A DNA stretch of 64,000 bases, from contig NZ_CP136336.1 of assembly GCF_032681285.1 (NCBI RefSeq), forward strand, positions 4,947,001-5,011,000. The letters run 5' to 3'. Each line of letters begins with the position of its first letter. Position 1 is the stretch's first letter. This document shows positions 1-9,684 of the stretch, one piece after another. Origin of the DNA: Piscinibacter gummiphilus. Its GTDB lineage: Bacteria > Pseudomonadota > Gammaproteobacteria > Burkholderiales > Burkholderiaceae_C. A program made the translations under genes and the position numbers. The notes under the pieces were generated by a model, which searched no databases, was not told the origin of the DNA, and worked only from the letters and a program-made list of their open reading frames with translations.

Positions 1-1
1 C

Positions 2-262
2 TACGTGCTCAGCAGCGGTGGCCGGCGCTATGTGGTGGTGGCGGTCATCAACCACGCCAACGCCAACCTTGCACGGCCCGCGCTGGAGGCGATGGTGCAG
101 TGGACGGCCAACGACTTCACGCCGCCCGTGCCGCCGCAGCCCTTCGTCGTGCCGCCGGCCGAGCCCGCCGCATCGGCTGTGCCACCGGTTGTGCCAGCGC
201 CGTCCCCGGCCACGCCAGCGGCGCCGGCCTCGGCTCCGGCGTCCGCCGCCCAACCCGGTTGA
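2..262 (+). CDS. dacB: D-alanyl-D-alanine carboxypeptidase/endopeptidase (PBP4), C-terminal fragment
   Basis: Only the last 86 codons are in the window; the gene enters from the left edge in frame 2. The fragment begins with a beta-strand segment of the type YVLSSGGRRYVVVAVINHANA, which matches the end of the PBP4 (peptidase S13) transpeptidase fold, where periplasmic peptidoglycan peptides are trimmed. It then runs into a tail of about 45 residues made almost only of Pro, Ala and Val. Active-site motifs lie outside the window, so the identification rests on this terminal segment. The next gene starts 3 bp after the stop, suggesting one transcript. Confidence 0.7.
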   Translation, partial: YVLSSGGRRYVVVAVINHANANLARPALEAMVQWTANDFTPPVPPQPFVVPPAEPAASAVPPVVPAPSPATPAAPASAPASAAQPG

Positions 263-265
263 ACA

Positions 266-559
266 ATGGACCACCTGTCGCTTGAATGGCTGGGCTACGT
301 CGCCGCCACGCTCACCACCGGCTCCTTCGCCCTGCAGGCCTGGCACACCTTCCGCACGCGCGACGTGAGCGGCATCTCGCTCGGCATGTACAGCGCCTTC
401 ACGGTAGGCGTGGCGCTGTGGCTGGCCTACGGGGTCGTGTTGCGCTCGTGGCCGATCGGCATCGCCAACGCGGTGACGCTGGCGCTCGCGCTGAGCATCC
501 TCGCGATGAAGGTGACGATCGAGACACGCCGGCGGCGGCCCCGTCCGCCGCGGGGCTGA
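266..559 (+). CDS. SemiSWEET-type sugar transporter (PQ-loop/MtN3)
   Basis: A 97-residue membrane protein with three predicted transmembrane helices (roughly residues 8-26, 40-60, 66-86), the size and layout of bacterial SemiSWEETs, which dimerise to form a sugar uniporter in the inner membrane. The first helix is followed by the family-like stretch ALQAWHTFRTRDVSGISLGM (PQ-loop region; the usual Pro-Gln is Leu-Gln here). The C-terminus is a basic Arg/Pro tail, expected on the cytoplasmic side. The start 3 bp behind the dacB stop suggests translational coupling. The substrate cannot be told from sequence. Confidence 0.85.
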   Translation: MDHLSLEWLGYVAATLTTGSFALQAWHTFRTRDVSGISLGMYSAFTVGVALWLAYGVVLRSWPIGIANAVTLALALSILAMKVTIETRRRRPRPPRG

Positions 560-572
560 CACGCAGGAAGGA

Positions 573-1541
573 TCAGAAGGGGTTGTTGCGGGCGCGGTAG
601 ACCGCAGCCGATCCCAAGCGGGACTGTGCGTTCGCGCCGGGCTGCAGCGAGCCAGCCCAGAGCCAGTCAGCGCCGTAGCTGGTCGGAGAGCTTGTCGCGA
701 CACTGTTTTCGTCGCAGCTCGTCAATGCAGTGGCCCCGCAGATGGCGTCAGCGACATTGACCAAGCCGTAGCTCCCCGGGGAGCGCACCATCAACAGCAC
801 CAACTCGTCCCCCAGCACAAGGCCGACGGAGTGGCCACCGCCGCGCACGTCCTGCAGACGGCGGCGCAGGGCGTCGTTGAAACTGCGGGTCAGGTTGCTG
901 AGCAGCACCTGCTCGGTCAATGAGCGGCCACGGCCGTACGGCGTGTAGGCGACGTCAGGGATCGTCGAGACGATTACACGCGCACCGCGGTCGGTGATGC
1001 GCACCACTTCCGTCCCCACCGCAGTGCCCGCCGCCGTTGCAGCAGCGAGAGGATCTGCAGCACTCGCTGCGGCCACCACATCGTGGGTGCCGACCATGAT
1101 CGCCACGAGGTCCTGAGCGTTGAAGCCCGTGGTGGTCAGGTAGTTGGTGATGCGGGCATTCATCATCGTGACCGTGCTACTGACCTGCGCAAACGTGAAG
1201 GCACGTGCCGTGGTGGCGTGGGTCAGGCAGTCGGCGAACTGATAGCCATAGTCGTTGGCCAGCACCTGCACCCAAATCGGATTGCGGGTGCAGTCGCGTG
1301 TGTTCGCGATCGGAAGGCCCGTCGTGGCATCACGTTCAACACCGTTGACGGTGTACTTGCGGCCATCGCTCGGGAAACCAGCATCCGGCTCGATCAGACC
1401 CGACTCGTCACCGAACACGACGATGCGGTCGGGCACGAACTTCTCGATCTGGTCCCCACCTCCGCACGACGCGAGCAGGGACAGGGCGGCACTCGCCAGG
1501 GTCACACGCAGCAGGTTCAGCTTAGCCAACGACAACTTCAT
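573..1541 (-). CDS. GDSL/SGNH-hydrolase-like lipoprotein, probably without the usual catalytic residues
   Basis: A 322-residue protein starting at the ATG preceded by TTTGGAG; upstream in-frame codons give no signal peptide. The N-terminus is a lipoprotein signal with lipobox LLASC at about residue 25, so it is probably anchored in the outer membrane. The fold resembles GDSL esterases: block I appears as VVFGDESG, block III as VGTHDV, and the last block as WLWAGSLQPGANAQSRLG. In active enzymes these read GDSL, GxND and DxxH...H. Here the Ser is shifted, Asn is His, and the Asp and His positions are Gly and Gln. It may be a binding protein rather than an esterase. It faces the SemiSWEET gene. 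Confidence 0.75.
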   Translation of the reverse strand: MKLSLAKLNLLRVTLASAALSLLASCGGGDQIEKFVPDRIVVFGDESGLIEPDAGFPSDGRKYTVNGVERDATTGLPIANTRDCTRNPIWVQVLANDYGYQFADCLTHATTARAFTFAQVSSTVTMMNARITNYLTTTGFNAQDLVAIMVGTHDVVAAASAADPLAAATAAGTAVGTEVVRITDRGARVIVSTIPDVAYTPYGRGRSLTEQVLLSNLTRSFNDALRRRLQDVRGGGHSVGLVLGDELVLLMVRSPGSYGLVNVADAICGATALTSCDENSVATSSPTSYGADWLWAGSLQPGANAQSRLGSAAVYRARNNPF

Positions 1542-1561
1542 GAAGTCTCCAAAGACGAGGG

Positions 1562-2554
1562 TCAGGCGGCCGCGGCACGCTGCAGCCGGTCGCGCACGCC
1601 GTCCCACTCCGGGGTGTCAGGCGGCGTTTCGACCCAGATGAGATGCGCGCCCTGGTCGTCCAGTTCACGCAAGGTGGAAAAGAGTTGGTGGGCGGCCGGC
1701 ACCGCCTCGGTGGGCATGGCCCGGTAGAGCAGACCGCGCGCCGCGCTACGCGGAACGGTGCGGCAATATACCGCCAGCTTCAAAGACGTCGGATGGCCCG
1801 GTGCATCGAGCACCTGCAGCGCCTGGCGCAGCATCTCGGCCGGCATCAGCCGCAACTTCGCGCGCGGCGCGTAGTGCGCCTCGAGCGTGCCCGAGGCCTT
1901 GGGCGCCGCCTCGTCGCGGTCGAGCACCGGCTCACCGGCGATCGCCTCCAGGCGCGCACGCGTGATCACGCCGGGCCTGAGCAGCACCGGCCGGCCGCGC
2001 GAGCAGTCGACGATGGTCGACTCGATGCCGCCTTCGCAGGGGCCACCGTCGAGCACGAGCAGGTCCTCGCCCAGCTCTTCGACCACATGACGCGCGAGCG
2101 TGGGGCTGATGCGGCCGAAGCGGTTGGCGCTGGGCGCGGCCACGCCTTTGATACCCAGCCGCTGGGCTTCCTTCAACAGCGCCTGTGCCACCGGATGCCG
2201 CGGGCAGCGCAGGCCGACGGTCGGCTGTCCGCCGGCCGCCGCACCGGCCACCTCGGGGCGGCGCGGCACGATCACGGTGAGCGGGCCGGGCCACAAGGCC
2301 TCGGTCAGGCGCTGAGCGACGGGCGGCCACTGCGCCGCGAAGGCCAACGCGTCCGCCGGCGAGGCCACGTGCACGATCAGCGGGTGGTCAGCCGGCCGCC
2401 CCTTGGCTTCGAAGATGCGGGCGACGGCGGCATCGTCGTCGGCGCGGGCGCCCAAGCCGTAGACCGTCTCGGTGGGCAGGCCCACCAGTTCACCTGCAGC
2501 GAGCGCCTGCGCGGCACGCGCCACGGCATCGGCATCACGACCGTCGAGCAGCAT
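1562..2554 (-). CDS. sua5: L-threonylcarbamoyladenylate synthase, Sua5 type
   Basis: The enzyme makes threonylcarbamoyl-AMP from threonine, bicarbonate and ATP for the t6A37 modification of ANN-decoding tRNAs. At 330 residues it is the long Sua5 form: a YrdC domain (about 10-195) with LPTETVYGLG at 26-35, KGRPADHPL at 51-59 and the SAN nucleotide motif at 142-144, then a C-terminal Sua5 domain. It is the last gene of the purE-purK-sua5 run, 21 bp behind purK. The ATG start leaves the YrdC domain complete. Confidence 0.93.
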   Translation of the reverse strand: MLLDGRDADAVARAAQALAAGELVGLPTETVYGLGARADDDAAVARIFEAKGRPADHPLIVHVASPADALAFAAQWPPVAQRLTEALWPGPLTVIVPRRPEVAGAAAGGQPTVGLRCPRHPVAQALLKEAQRLGIKGVAAPSANRFGRISPTLARHVVEELGEDLLVLDGGPCEGGIESTIVDCSRGRPVLLRPGVITRARLEAIAGEPVLDRDEAAPKASGTLEAHYAPRAKLRLMPAEMLRQALQVLDAPGHPTSLKLAVYCRTVPRSAARGLLYRAMPTEAVPAAHQLFSTLRELDDQGAHLIWVETPPDTPEWDGVRDRLQRAAAA

Positions 2555-2575
2555 GCGACAAAGCCCCCGCGCCGA

Positions 2576-3739
2576 TCACCAGGCCGGCAGGCCCAGCAGC
2601 GACGCAGCCTTGAGCGCCGTGGCCCGCGCAGCCTCGGCCGTCGCCGCGGTCACGGTGAGGTGGCCCATCTTGCGGCCACGGCGTGCGCTGGTCTTGCCGT
2701 AGAGGTGCAGGTGCACGCCGGGCAGGGCCAGCAGCGTGTCCCACGGCGGCGTGGTTTCAAGCTCGCCGTGGCGAAACCACAGGTCACCAAGCAGGTTGAG
2801 CATCACGGCGGGCGAGTGCAGGCGTGGCTCGCACAGCGGCGCATGGGTCAGCGTGCGCACCTGCAGGTCGAATTGCGACAGGTCGCAGGCGTCGATCGTG
2901 TAGTGGCCGGAGTTGTGCGGCCGCGGCGCCATCTCGTTGGCGACCAGCGTGCCGTCCTTCAGCACGAAGAACTCGACGCACAGCACACCCACGTACCCGA
3001 GCGTCTCGGCGATCTTGCCAGCCGCCGCGACGGCCTGCTCTTGCACGGCCGGCGTGACGTCAGGCGCGGGCACTTGCGTGACCGCGAGGATGCCGTCGCG
3101 GTGCAGGTTCTGCTGCAGCGGGAAGTGCACCCATTCACCCGACGCACCACGCGCCACGATCACGCTCACCTCATAGGCCAGCGGAAGCATCTTTTCGAGC
3201 ACGCAGCCAACTTGCTTCAACTCCGCCCAGGCGCGGACGAGTTCGTCGCGCGTGGCCACACGGACCTGGCCCTTGCCGTCGTAGCCGAGGCGGGCGGTCT
3301 TCAGCACGCCGGGCAGCAGGTCGTCGGGCACAGCGGCGAGTTGAGCCGCGGTCTCGATCACCGCGTGCGGTGCGCAGGGCACGCCGCAGGCGACGAAGTG
3401 CGCTTTCTCTGCCGCGCGGTCCTGGCAGGTGGCCACGGCGTCGCCGCTGGGCGCGACGGGGCACGACTCACCGAGGCGGCACAGGGCCGCGGCCGGCACG
3501 TTCTCGAATTCGGTGGTGACGGCAGCCGAGACACGGGCCAGCTCTGCGAGGCCGGCTTCGTCGAGGTAGTCGGTGCGCACATGGTGGTGCGACACCAGGC
3601 CCGCGGGGCTCGCGGCATCGGGGTCGAGCACAGCGGTGGCGTAGCCCATCTGCTGCGCCGCATGCACGAACATGCGGCCGAGTTGGCCGCCCCCCATCAC
3701 GCCCAGCGTGGCGCCGGGGGGGATGAACTTCGGGTTCAT
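2576..3739 (-). CDS. purK: N5-carboxyaminoimidazole ribonucleotide synthase
   Basis: ATP-grasp enzyme of de novo purine synthesis that converts AIR, bicarbonate and ATP to N5-CAIR, the substrate of PurE next door. The 387 residues open with the Rossmann-like GGGQLGRM at 16-23, followed by TEFENVP in the substrate domain and the ATP-grasp region with [12 protein letters not shown] and [11 protein letters not shown]. Length and motifs are complete. The ATG overlaps the purE stop by 4 bp (ATGA), so the two are translationally coupled. Confidence 0.96.
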   Translation of the reverse strand: MNPKFIPPGATLGVMGGGQLGRMFVHAAQQMGYATAVLDPDAASPAGLVSHHHVRTDYLDEAGLAELARVSAAVTTEFENVPAAALCRLGESCPVAPSGDAVATCQDRAAEKAHFVACGVPCAPHAVIETAAQLAAVPDDLLPGVLKTARLGYDGKGQVRVATRDELVRAWAELKQVGCVLEKMLPLAYEVSVIVARGASGEWVHFPLQQNLHRDGILAVTQVPAPDVTPAVQEQAVAAAGKIAETLGYVGVLCVEFFVLKDGTLVANEMAPRPHNSGHYTIDACDLSQFDLQVRTLTHAPLCEPRLHSPAVMLNLLGDLWFRHGELETTPPWDTLLALPGVHLHLYGKTSARRGRKMGHLTVTAATAEAARATALKAASLLGLPAW

Positions 3740-4230
3740 TTCAGCTCGCCGGTCATCGCGCGTGCCGCCTCGGTCTGGCGCGCGCGATACGCCTCCAGCT
3801 TCTCGCGCAACGGGGGCTGCTCATTGGCCAGCATCGCCACGGCGAAGAGCGCCGCATTCGCCGCACCCGCCGTGCCGATCGCAAACGTGGCGACCGGAAT
3901 GCCCTTGGGCATCTGCACGATGGAATGAAGCGAGTCCACGCCTTGCAGATGGCGGCTTGCCACCGGCACACCGAGCACCGGCACCGTGGTCTTTGCGGCC
4001 AGCATGCCCGGCAGGTGGGCGGCGCCGCCAGCCCCGGCGATGATGGCCTTCAGCCCGCGCGAGGCCGCAGCCTCGGCATAGGCGAACATGTCGTCGGGCA
4101 TGCGGTGGGCCGACACCACCCGTGCTTCGAAGGGGACACCGAACTCGGCGAGAATCTCGGTCGCGAGGCGCAGGGTCTCCCAGTCGCTGCTGGACCCCAT
4201 CACCACGCCGACCACGGGGGCGCTGCTCAA
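3736..4230 (-). CDS. purE: N5-carboxyaminoimidazole ribonucleotide mutase
   Basis: Converts N5-CAIR to CAIR. Family motifs are complete: VVMGSSSDW near the N-terminus, the catalytic SAHR at about 40-43, and [11 protein letters not shown]. No ATG precedes the conserved core. I prefer the TTG at 4230 because GGAG lies 6 nt ahead of it; another in-frame TTG at 4242 would add four residues but has no clear ribosome site and would leave only about a 12-nt leader behind the -10-like TACAAT at 4261-4266. The gene overlaps purK by 4 bp. Confidence 0.93.
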   Translation of the reverse strand: MSSAPVVGVVMGSSSDWETLRLATEILAEFGVPFEARVVSAHRMPDDMFAYAEAAASRGLKAIIAGAGGAAHLPGMLAAKTTVPVLGVPVASRHLQGVDSLHSIVQMPKGIPVATFAIGTAGAANAALFAVAMLANEQPPLREKLEAYRARQTEAARAMTGELK

Positions 4231-4260
4231 GGCTCGCTCCAAGTGCTCAAAGAACCTTGA

Positions 4261-4266
4261 ATTGTA
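4261..4266 (-). promoter_or_regulatory. -10 element (TACAAT) upstream of purE
   Basis: The minus strand reads TACAAT about 30 bp before the chosen purE start. No good -35 is visible at 16-18 bp. The GGGCAGG/CCTGCCC inverted repeat at 4270-4288 lies where the spacer and -35 would be and also precedes the divergent thioredoxin gene. Confidence 0.35.
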
Positions 4267-4313
4267 GGCGGGCAGGCTTCACCTGCCCTGGCCGACCCAC
4301 TGGCGCACCACCC

Positions 4314-5255
4314 ATGGACATCACCCTCCAGAACTTCGAAGCCGACCTCATCCAAGCCTCGATGCAGCAACCCGTGCTGCTCGACATCTGGGCGCCGTGG
4401 TGCGGCCCGTGCAAGTCGCTGACGCCGGTGCTCGAGAAGCTGGAAGTGGCCTACGCCGGCCGCTTCAAGCTTGCGAAATGCAACGCCGACGAGCAGCCCG
4501 AGATCTCGGGCCAGCTGTCGCAGATGTTCGGGGTGCGCAGCATTCCGTTCTGCGTGCTGTTCAAGGACGGCCAGCCGGTCGATGGGTTCGTGGGTGCCCT
4601 GCCCGAAGCCCAGCTGCGCGAATTCCTCGACCGCCACGTGCCGAGTGCCGAGGAGATGGCCGCCGATGAAGACGTGGCGGCTGCCGAGGAACTGATGGCC
4701 GAGGGCGACACCGAAAGCGCGCTCGAGAAGCTGCAGGAAGCGGTGGCCATCGACCCCGCGAACGACGCGGCCCGCTACGACTACCTGCGCGCCCTGCTGC
4801 TCGCCAACCGCGTGGCCGATGCCCGCCGCGCCTTCGAGCCGGTGGCCAGCAAGGTGATGCTCGACGCGCGCCTGGCGGCCGCGGGCCACTGGATCGACGC
4901 CGGCGAAAAAGCCGCGTCCGCCCGCAGCCCCGAGGCGCTGGCCGCCGCCATCGCCGCCAACCGCCGCGATTTCGAGGCCCGCTTCGAACTCGCGCAGACC
5001 CATTTCGCCGCGCAACGTTTCACCGAAGCGATGGATGAGCTGCTCGAGATCGTGATGCGCGACAAGGCCTGGAACGGCGAACTCGCGCGCAAGACCTACG
5101 TCGCCATCCTCGAGCTGATGAGCAAGCCGGCCCCGAAGAGCACCGAAGCGGCGGCACCCAAGAGCACGCTCGAAGTCGCCGCCAAGGTGAACACCGCGCC
5201 GGCCGACCCGGTCGTCGACCAGTACCGGCGCAAGCTCAGCATGGCGCTCTTCTGA
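4314..5255 (+). CDS. Thioredoxin-TPR co-chaperone, CnoX/YbbN type
   Basis: A 313-residue cytoplasmic protein. The first 110 residues are a thioredoxin fold with the active-site WCGPC (Cys30, Cys33), and the rest is helical TPR-like repeats (about 120-280) ending in VVDQYRRKLSMALF. This is the architecture of the YbbN/CnoX chaperone-redox protein that protects clients and hands them to GroEL or DnaK. The E. coli member has SxxC, whereas this one has a full CxxC, so it may be an active reductase. The ATG is chosen because the thioredoxin fold begins right there. It diverges from purE. Confidence 0.88.
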   Translation: MDITLQNFEADLIQASMQQPVLLDIWAPWCGPCKSLTPVLEKLEVAYAGRFKLAKCNADEQPEISGQLSQMFGVRSIPFCVLFKDGQPVDGFVGALPEAQLREFLDRHVPSAEEMAADEDVAAAEELMAEGDTESALEKLQEAVAIDPANDAARYDYLRALLLANRVADARRAFEPVASKVMLDARLAAAGHWIDAGEKAASARSPEALAAAIAANRRDFEARFELAQTHFAAQRFTEAMDELLEIVMRDKAWNGELARKTYVAILELMSKPAPKSTEAAAPKSTLEVAAKVNTAPADPVVDQYRRKLSMALF

Positions 5256-5267
5256 GCGTGGCGTGAC

Positions 5268-5286
5268 GCCTCGGGCAACCCGAGGC
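5268..5286. terminator. Stem-loop between convergent genes
   Basis: GCCTCGGG, a CAA loop, then CCCGAGGC: an 8-bp perfect stem between the stops of the thioredoxin gene and the convergent TPR gene. There is no T tract, so its strength as a terminator is uncertain. Confidence 0.5.
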
Positions 5287-6390
5287 TCAGCTGGCCAGCG
5301 TGGCCACCGCCTTCTCGATCGCGGCAATCGACATCGCCTGCTCGCGCTCGTGCGCCTGCCAGTCGGCCGCTGCCTGCTCGCGATGATGGGCGGCCACGTC
5401 GGCCTGGCCGAGTTGCGCAAAGACCTGCGCCAGCCGGTGGTGCGCGGCGGCGCGGTCGTCGGCATCACGGTCGTGGGCGACCGACACCTGCGCCGCCACC
5501 GCGTCCTTGCGGGCCTGCTCGGTCTGCCCGAGCTGCAGGCGGCACCACGCCAGGTCGGCGCCGAGCGACGCGCGCATGCGGTCGAGCCCTTGCAGCAAGC
5601 CGTCGCTGAAATGCGCTTCGTAGAGCGAGACCGCCTCGGCCCACTGGCCTTGCAACGTGCACACCCGCGCGCGATGCAGCGGCACCAGCGCATCGAGTGA
5701 CGCAATCCCGATCAACGCGTCGAGGTTGGTGGCCGATTGCAGGCTCAGCTCCGCACGGCGCAGCATCGCCACGTCGTGCTCCCCGGTCATCACCGCGTGG
5801 CGCGACTGGTCGGCCAGCAGGCCCGCCATGTTGTACATGATGGCGCTGAGCATGGTCTCGTCGCCCTCGGCGCTGGCGTGCAGGCGCGACTTGGCGTACC
5901 AGGGCTGCGCCGAATCGAACCGCCCGCCGAAGTGATAGGCCAGCGCCACCACGAGGCAGGCGCGGGCCCGGGCGCTGTGGTTGTCGGCGTCGGCGAGTTG
6001 CAGGGCTTCGGCGACGTGCCGGCCCATCGCGTCGAGGTCGTAGGCGGTGTAGTCCATGTGCGCGAGCCACGCCGCGGCCAGCGCGTTCAGGCGGCGGTCG
6101 CGCGACGCACCGCTCACGGCATACGCCCGCTTGATCTTGTCGTGCGCGGTCTGGCCGAGGTCGCTGAAGTAACTGGTGAGCCCCTCGGCGAGGCTGATCC
6201 ACGCATTCACCCGCGGGTGCGGGCTGAGGCCGTACTGCGCCTGCAGGCTGGCAATGATGCTGCGCGCTTCGTTGAGCTGGCCTTGGCGCGCCAGCAATGC
6301 CGCACGTTCGGCACGCAGGCAGTCGGCCTCGGAGGGCATGGCGGCAGCCGCGATGGCCGCATCCAGATGACTCAGGAGGCGCGACTTCAT
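5287..6390 (-). CDS. TPR-repeat protein of unknown function
   Basis: A 367-residue all-helical protein, rich in Ala, Leu, Arg and Gln, with repeated helical pairs that look like degenerate tetratricopeptide repeats (for example AERAALLARQGQLNEARSII near residue 28 and HHRLAQVFAQLGQADVAAHH near 318). No signal peptide, membrane segment or catalytic domain is visible, so it is probably a cytoplasmic scaffold. It resembles the N-terminal TPR sensor halves of some Burkholderiales GGDEF proteins (from memory), but no output domain is attached. It lies 4 bp upstream of purC's end within the fba-purC-purE neighbourhood. Confidence 0.7.
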   Translation of the reverse strand: MKSRLLSHLDAAIAAAAMPSEADCLRAERAALLARQGQLNEARSIIASLQAQYGLSPHPRVNAWISLAEGLTSYFSDLGQTAHDKIKRAYAVSGASRDRRLNALAAAWLAHMDYTAYDLDAMGRHVAEALQLADADNHSARARACLVVALAYHFGGRFDSAQPWYAKSRLHASAEGDETMLSAIMYNMAGLLADQSRHAVMTGEHDVAMLRRAELSLQSATNLDALIGIASLDALVPLHRARVCTLQGQWAEAVSLYEAHFSDGLLQGLDRMRASLGADLAWCRLQLGQTEQARKDAVAAQVSVAHDRDADDRAAAHHRLAQVFAQLGQADVAAHHREQAAADWQAHEREQAMSIAAIEKAVATLAS

Positions 6391-6394
6391 CAGC

Positions 6395-7302
<908 letters not shown>

Positions 7303-7303
<1 letters not shown>

Positions 7304-8367
7304 CAGACGACCGTCTGGGCCAGTTCGCCCTTGGCGTAGCGCTGGGCGATCTGATCGAGGCTCTGCGCCTTGATCTTGCCGGCCTGGCCTTCGCAGCCGA
7401 ACTGCTGGTAGCGCGCCTTGCACACGGCCTTGGCCGCTTCGCGCGCGGGCTTGAGCCACTCACGGGCATCGAACTTGTCGGGGTTCTCGGCCAGGAACTT
7501 GCGCACCGCGCCGGTCATCGCGAGGCGGATGTCGGTGTCGATGTTGATCTTGCGCACGCCGAACTTGATGGCTTCCTGGATCTCTTCGATCGGCACGCCG
7601 TAGGTCTCTTTGATCTTGCCGCCGTACTGGTTGATGATGGCCAGCAATTCGGGCGGCACCGACGACGAGCCGTGCATCACGAGGTGGGTGTTGGGAATGC
7701 GCTTGTGGATCTCTTTCACGCGCGAGATCGCGAGGATGTCGCCGGTGGGCTTGCGCGAGAACTTGTAGGCACCGTGGCTGGTGCCGATGGCGATCGCCAG
7801 CGCGTCGAGCTGCGTCTCGCGCACGAAGACGGCGGCTTCTTCGGGGTCGGTCAGCATCTGGCTGTGGTCGAGCTTGCCTTCGGCGCCGATGCCGTCTTCT
7901 TCACCCGCATCGCCGGTCTCGAGGTTGCCGAGGCAGCCGAGTTCGCCTTCGACCGTCACGCCGGACTTGTGCGCCATCTGCACGACCTTGCGGGTCACGT
8001 CGACGTTGTAGTTGAAGTCGGCCGGGGTCTTGCCGTCTTCGCGCAGCGAGCCGTCCATCATCACCGAGCCGAAGCCGAGGTTGATGGCGCCTTCGCACAC
8101 CTTGGGCGAGGTGCCGTGGTCCTGGTGCATCACGAGCGGGATGTGCGGATACGCCTCGGTGGCCGCCTGGATCAGGTGCTTGATGAAGGGCTCGCCCGCG
8201 TACTTGCGTGCACCGGCACTGGCTTGCAGGATGACCGGGGCGCCCACTTCATCGGCGGCGGCCATCACGGCCTGCACCTGCTCGAGGTTGTTGACGTTGA
8301 AAGCCGGGATGCCGTAGCCGTTTTCAGCGGCATGGTCCAGGAGCTGGCGCATTGAGACGAGTGGCAT
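7303..8367 (-). CDS. fba: Fructose-bisphosphate aldolase, class II (Calvin-cycle subtype)
   Basis: Zinc enzyme cleaving fructose-1,6-bisphosphate to DHAP and glyceraldehyde-3-phosphate in glycolysis and gluconeogenesis. It has 354 residues. Metal and catalytic residues are in MHQDHG (His81, Asp83, His84), EGELGCLGN and MHGSSSVP. The start [10 protein letters not shown] matches the family's usual N-terminus; the frame stays open far upstream, but that extension has no family resemblance. It is coupled to purC by a one-base overlap, and a TACAAT lies about 95 bp ahead. Confidence 0.95.
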
Positions 8368-8461
8368 GGTCGGAGTCCGGAAGTGATGAAACCTGCGACC
8401 GGGTGGGCAGTGTGCGCACGTCCCCGGTGAAACAGCGCTGTAACCGCTGCGAAACCTGGGG

Positions 8462-8467
8462 ATTGTA
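8462..8467 (-). promoter_or_regulatory. -10 element (TACAAT) upstream of fba
   Basis: On the minus strand GCTACAATCCCC lies about 95 bp before the fba ATG, in the 297-bp gap between fba and the divergent HATPase gene. The -35 is not clear; TTTTCA stands 15 bp upstream. I see nothing else of note in the gap. Confidence 0.4.
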
Positions 8468-8664
8468 GCGGCGGCCCCTCGGTGAAAACCCTTCGCCCGG
8501 GGCCGTCTCCCATGTCTGGGGGACCCAATGTTTGGGGCTTGCGCGACGCAAATGTCGGGCCTCGAGAACCCACGAATTGAAGGGCGATGGCGCCGCTTTT
8601 CGCACTTCAGTCGGGCAGGCCGCCGCCGACACTGGGCTTCCGGTTTCCGACGGAAGACACGCTC

Positions 8665-9678
8665 ATGGCACGACTCGACCTCACTGCCCTCACGCTGCAC
8701 ATCACCGCGTCTGCCTTGCAGCACCCGGATGAGCTCGCGGCCCACGTCGCCCAGGTGGCGCAGGTCAGCCGCAGCACGGCCCGCAAGGCGCTGCAGCGGC
8801 TGGTGCAGCTCGGGTGGCTTCGGCGTGAAGGCACGGTGCGCCAGCCGCGCTTCCAGCCCGGCTTGCTGCGCCAGGTGGTGCAGCGCTATCCGCTCGCCGG
8901 TCTGGAGGAAGACCTGCCCTGGGCCCGCCACTTCGCGCCCTTTTTCGATCTGCCGCCCGAAGTGCGCCGCATCACGCAGCACATCTTCGGCGAGTTGCTC
9001 AACAACGCCATCGACCACAGTGGCGGTGAGAACGTGACCGTCTCGCTGCGCCAGACGCCAAGCCATGTGCAACTGCTGGTCTCGGACGACGGTTGTGGTG
9101 TCTTCGACCAGCTTGCGCGCACCTTCTCGCTCGACGACCCCGCCCTTGCGATGCTCGAAGTCAGCAAGGGCAAGTTGACGAGCCAACCCCAACGCCATGC
9201 CGGCCGCGGTCTCTTCTTCACCTCGCGTCTGGCCGACGTGTTCGACCTGCACGCCAACGACACCGCTTTCCAGCACCGCCTGTGGGACGGCGGCTGGCAC
9301 CCCGGCCGCGCGATGAAACGCCGCGGCACTTCGGTCTATGCCGCGATCGCGCTCGACACGACGCGCAAGCTCGACGACGTGCTGCAGGCCTACAGCCTCG
9401 ACGGCACCGGCTACGGTTTCGAGCGCACCACCGTGCCGCTGCGACTGCTCGCCACGCCGCTCGCCGGTCTCGATTCACGCGCGCAGGCCCGTCGTGTGGC
9501 CGCCCGCCTGCAGCAGTTCCGCCGCGCTGAGATGGATTTCGACGGCGTCGAGAACATCGGCCACAGCTTCGCCGACGAACTCTTCCGCGTGCTCCCGATG
9601 GACGGCGTGCAGATGGTGCCGACCAACATGTCACCGAAGGTCGAAGCGCTCGTGCTCAGCGTGCGCAACGGCGCGTAG
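8665..9678 (+). CDS. One-piece regulator: HTH, HATPase and STAS-like (DUF4325) domains
   Basis: A 337-residue cytoplasmic protein with three parts. Residues about 1-68 form a winged helix ([20 protein letters not shown]). Residues about 100-215 are a GHKL ATPase with N box [10 protein letters not shown] (110-119), G1 box DDGCGVF (141-147) and G2 box GRGLFF (180-185). Residues about 265-337 carry the STAS-like DUF4325 signature around [18 protein letters not shown]. There is no His-phosphotransfer domain, so it looks like an anti-sigma/anti-anti-sigma-style switch fused to a DNA-binding domain. GGAAGA lies about 9 nt before the ATG. Its target is unknown; the divergent neighbour is fba. Confidence 0.8.
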   Translation: MARLDLTALTLHITASALQHPDELAAHVAQVAQVSRSTARKALQRLVQLGWLRREGTVRQPRFQPGLLRQVVQRYPLAGLEEDLPWARHFAPFFDLPPEVRRITQHIFGELLNNAIDHSGGENVTVSLRQTPSHVQLLVSDDGCGVFDQLARTFSLDDPALAMLEVSKGKLTSQPQRHAGRGLFFTSRLADVFDLHANDTAFQHRLWDGGWHPGRAMKRRGTSVYAAIALDTTRKLDDVLQAYSLDGTGYGFERTTVPLRLLATPLAGLDSRAQARRVAARLQQFRRAEMDFDGVENIGHSFADELFRVLPMDGVQMVPTNMSPKVEALVLSVRNGA

Positions 9679-9684
9679 GGCCGC

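Noticed and set aside
1643..3928. Long plus-strand reading frame of 761 codons
   Set aside because: It is antisense to sua5, purK and part of purE. The predicted protein is Arg/Gly/His-rich without domains, a usual by-product of GC-rich codons in the third position.
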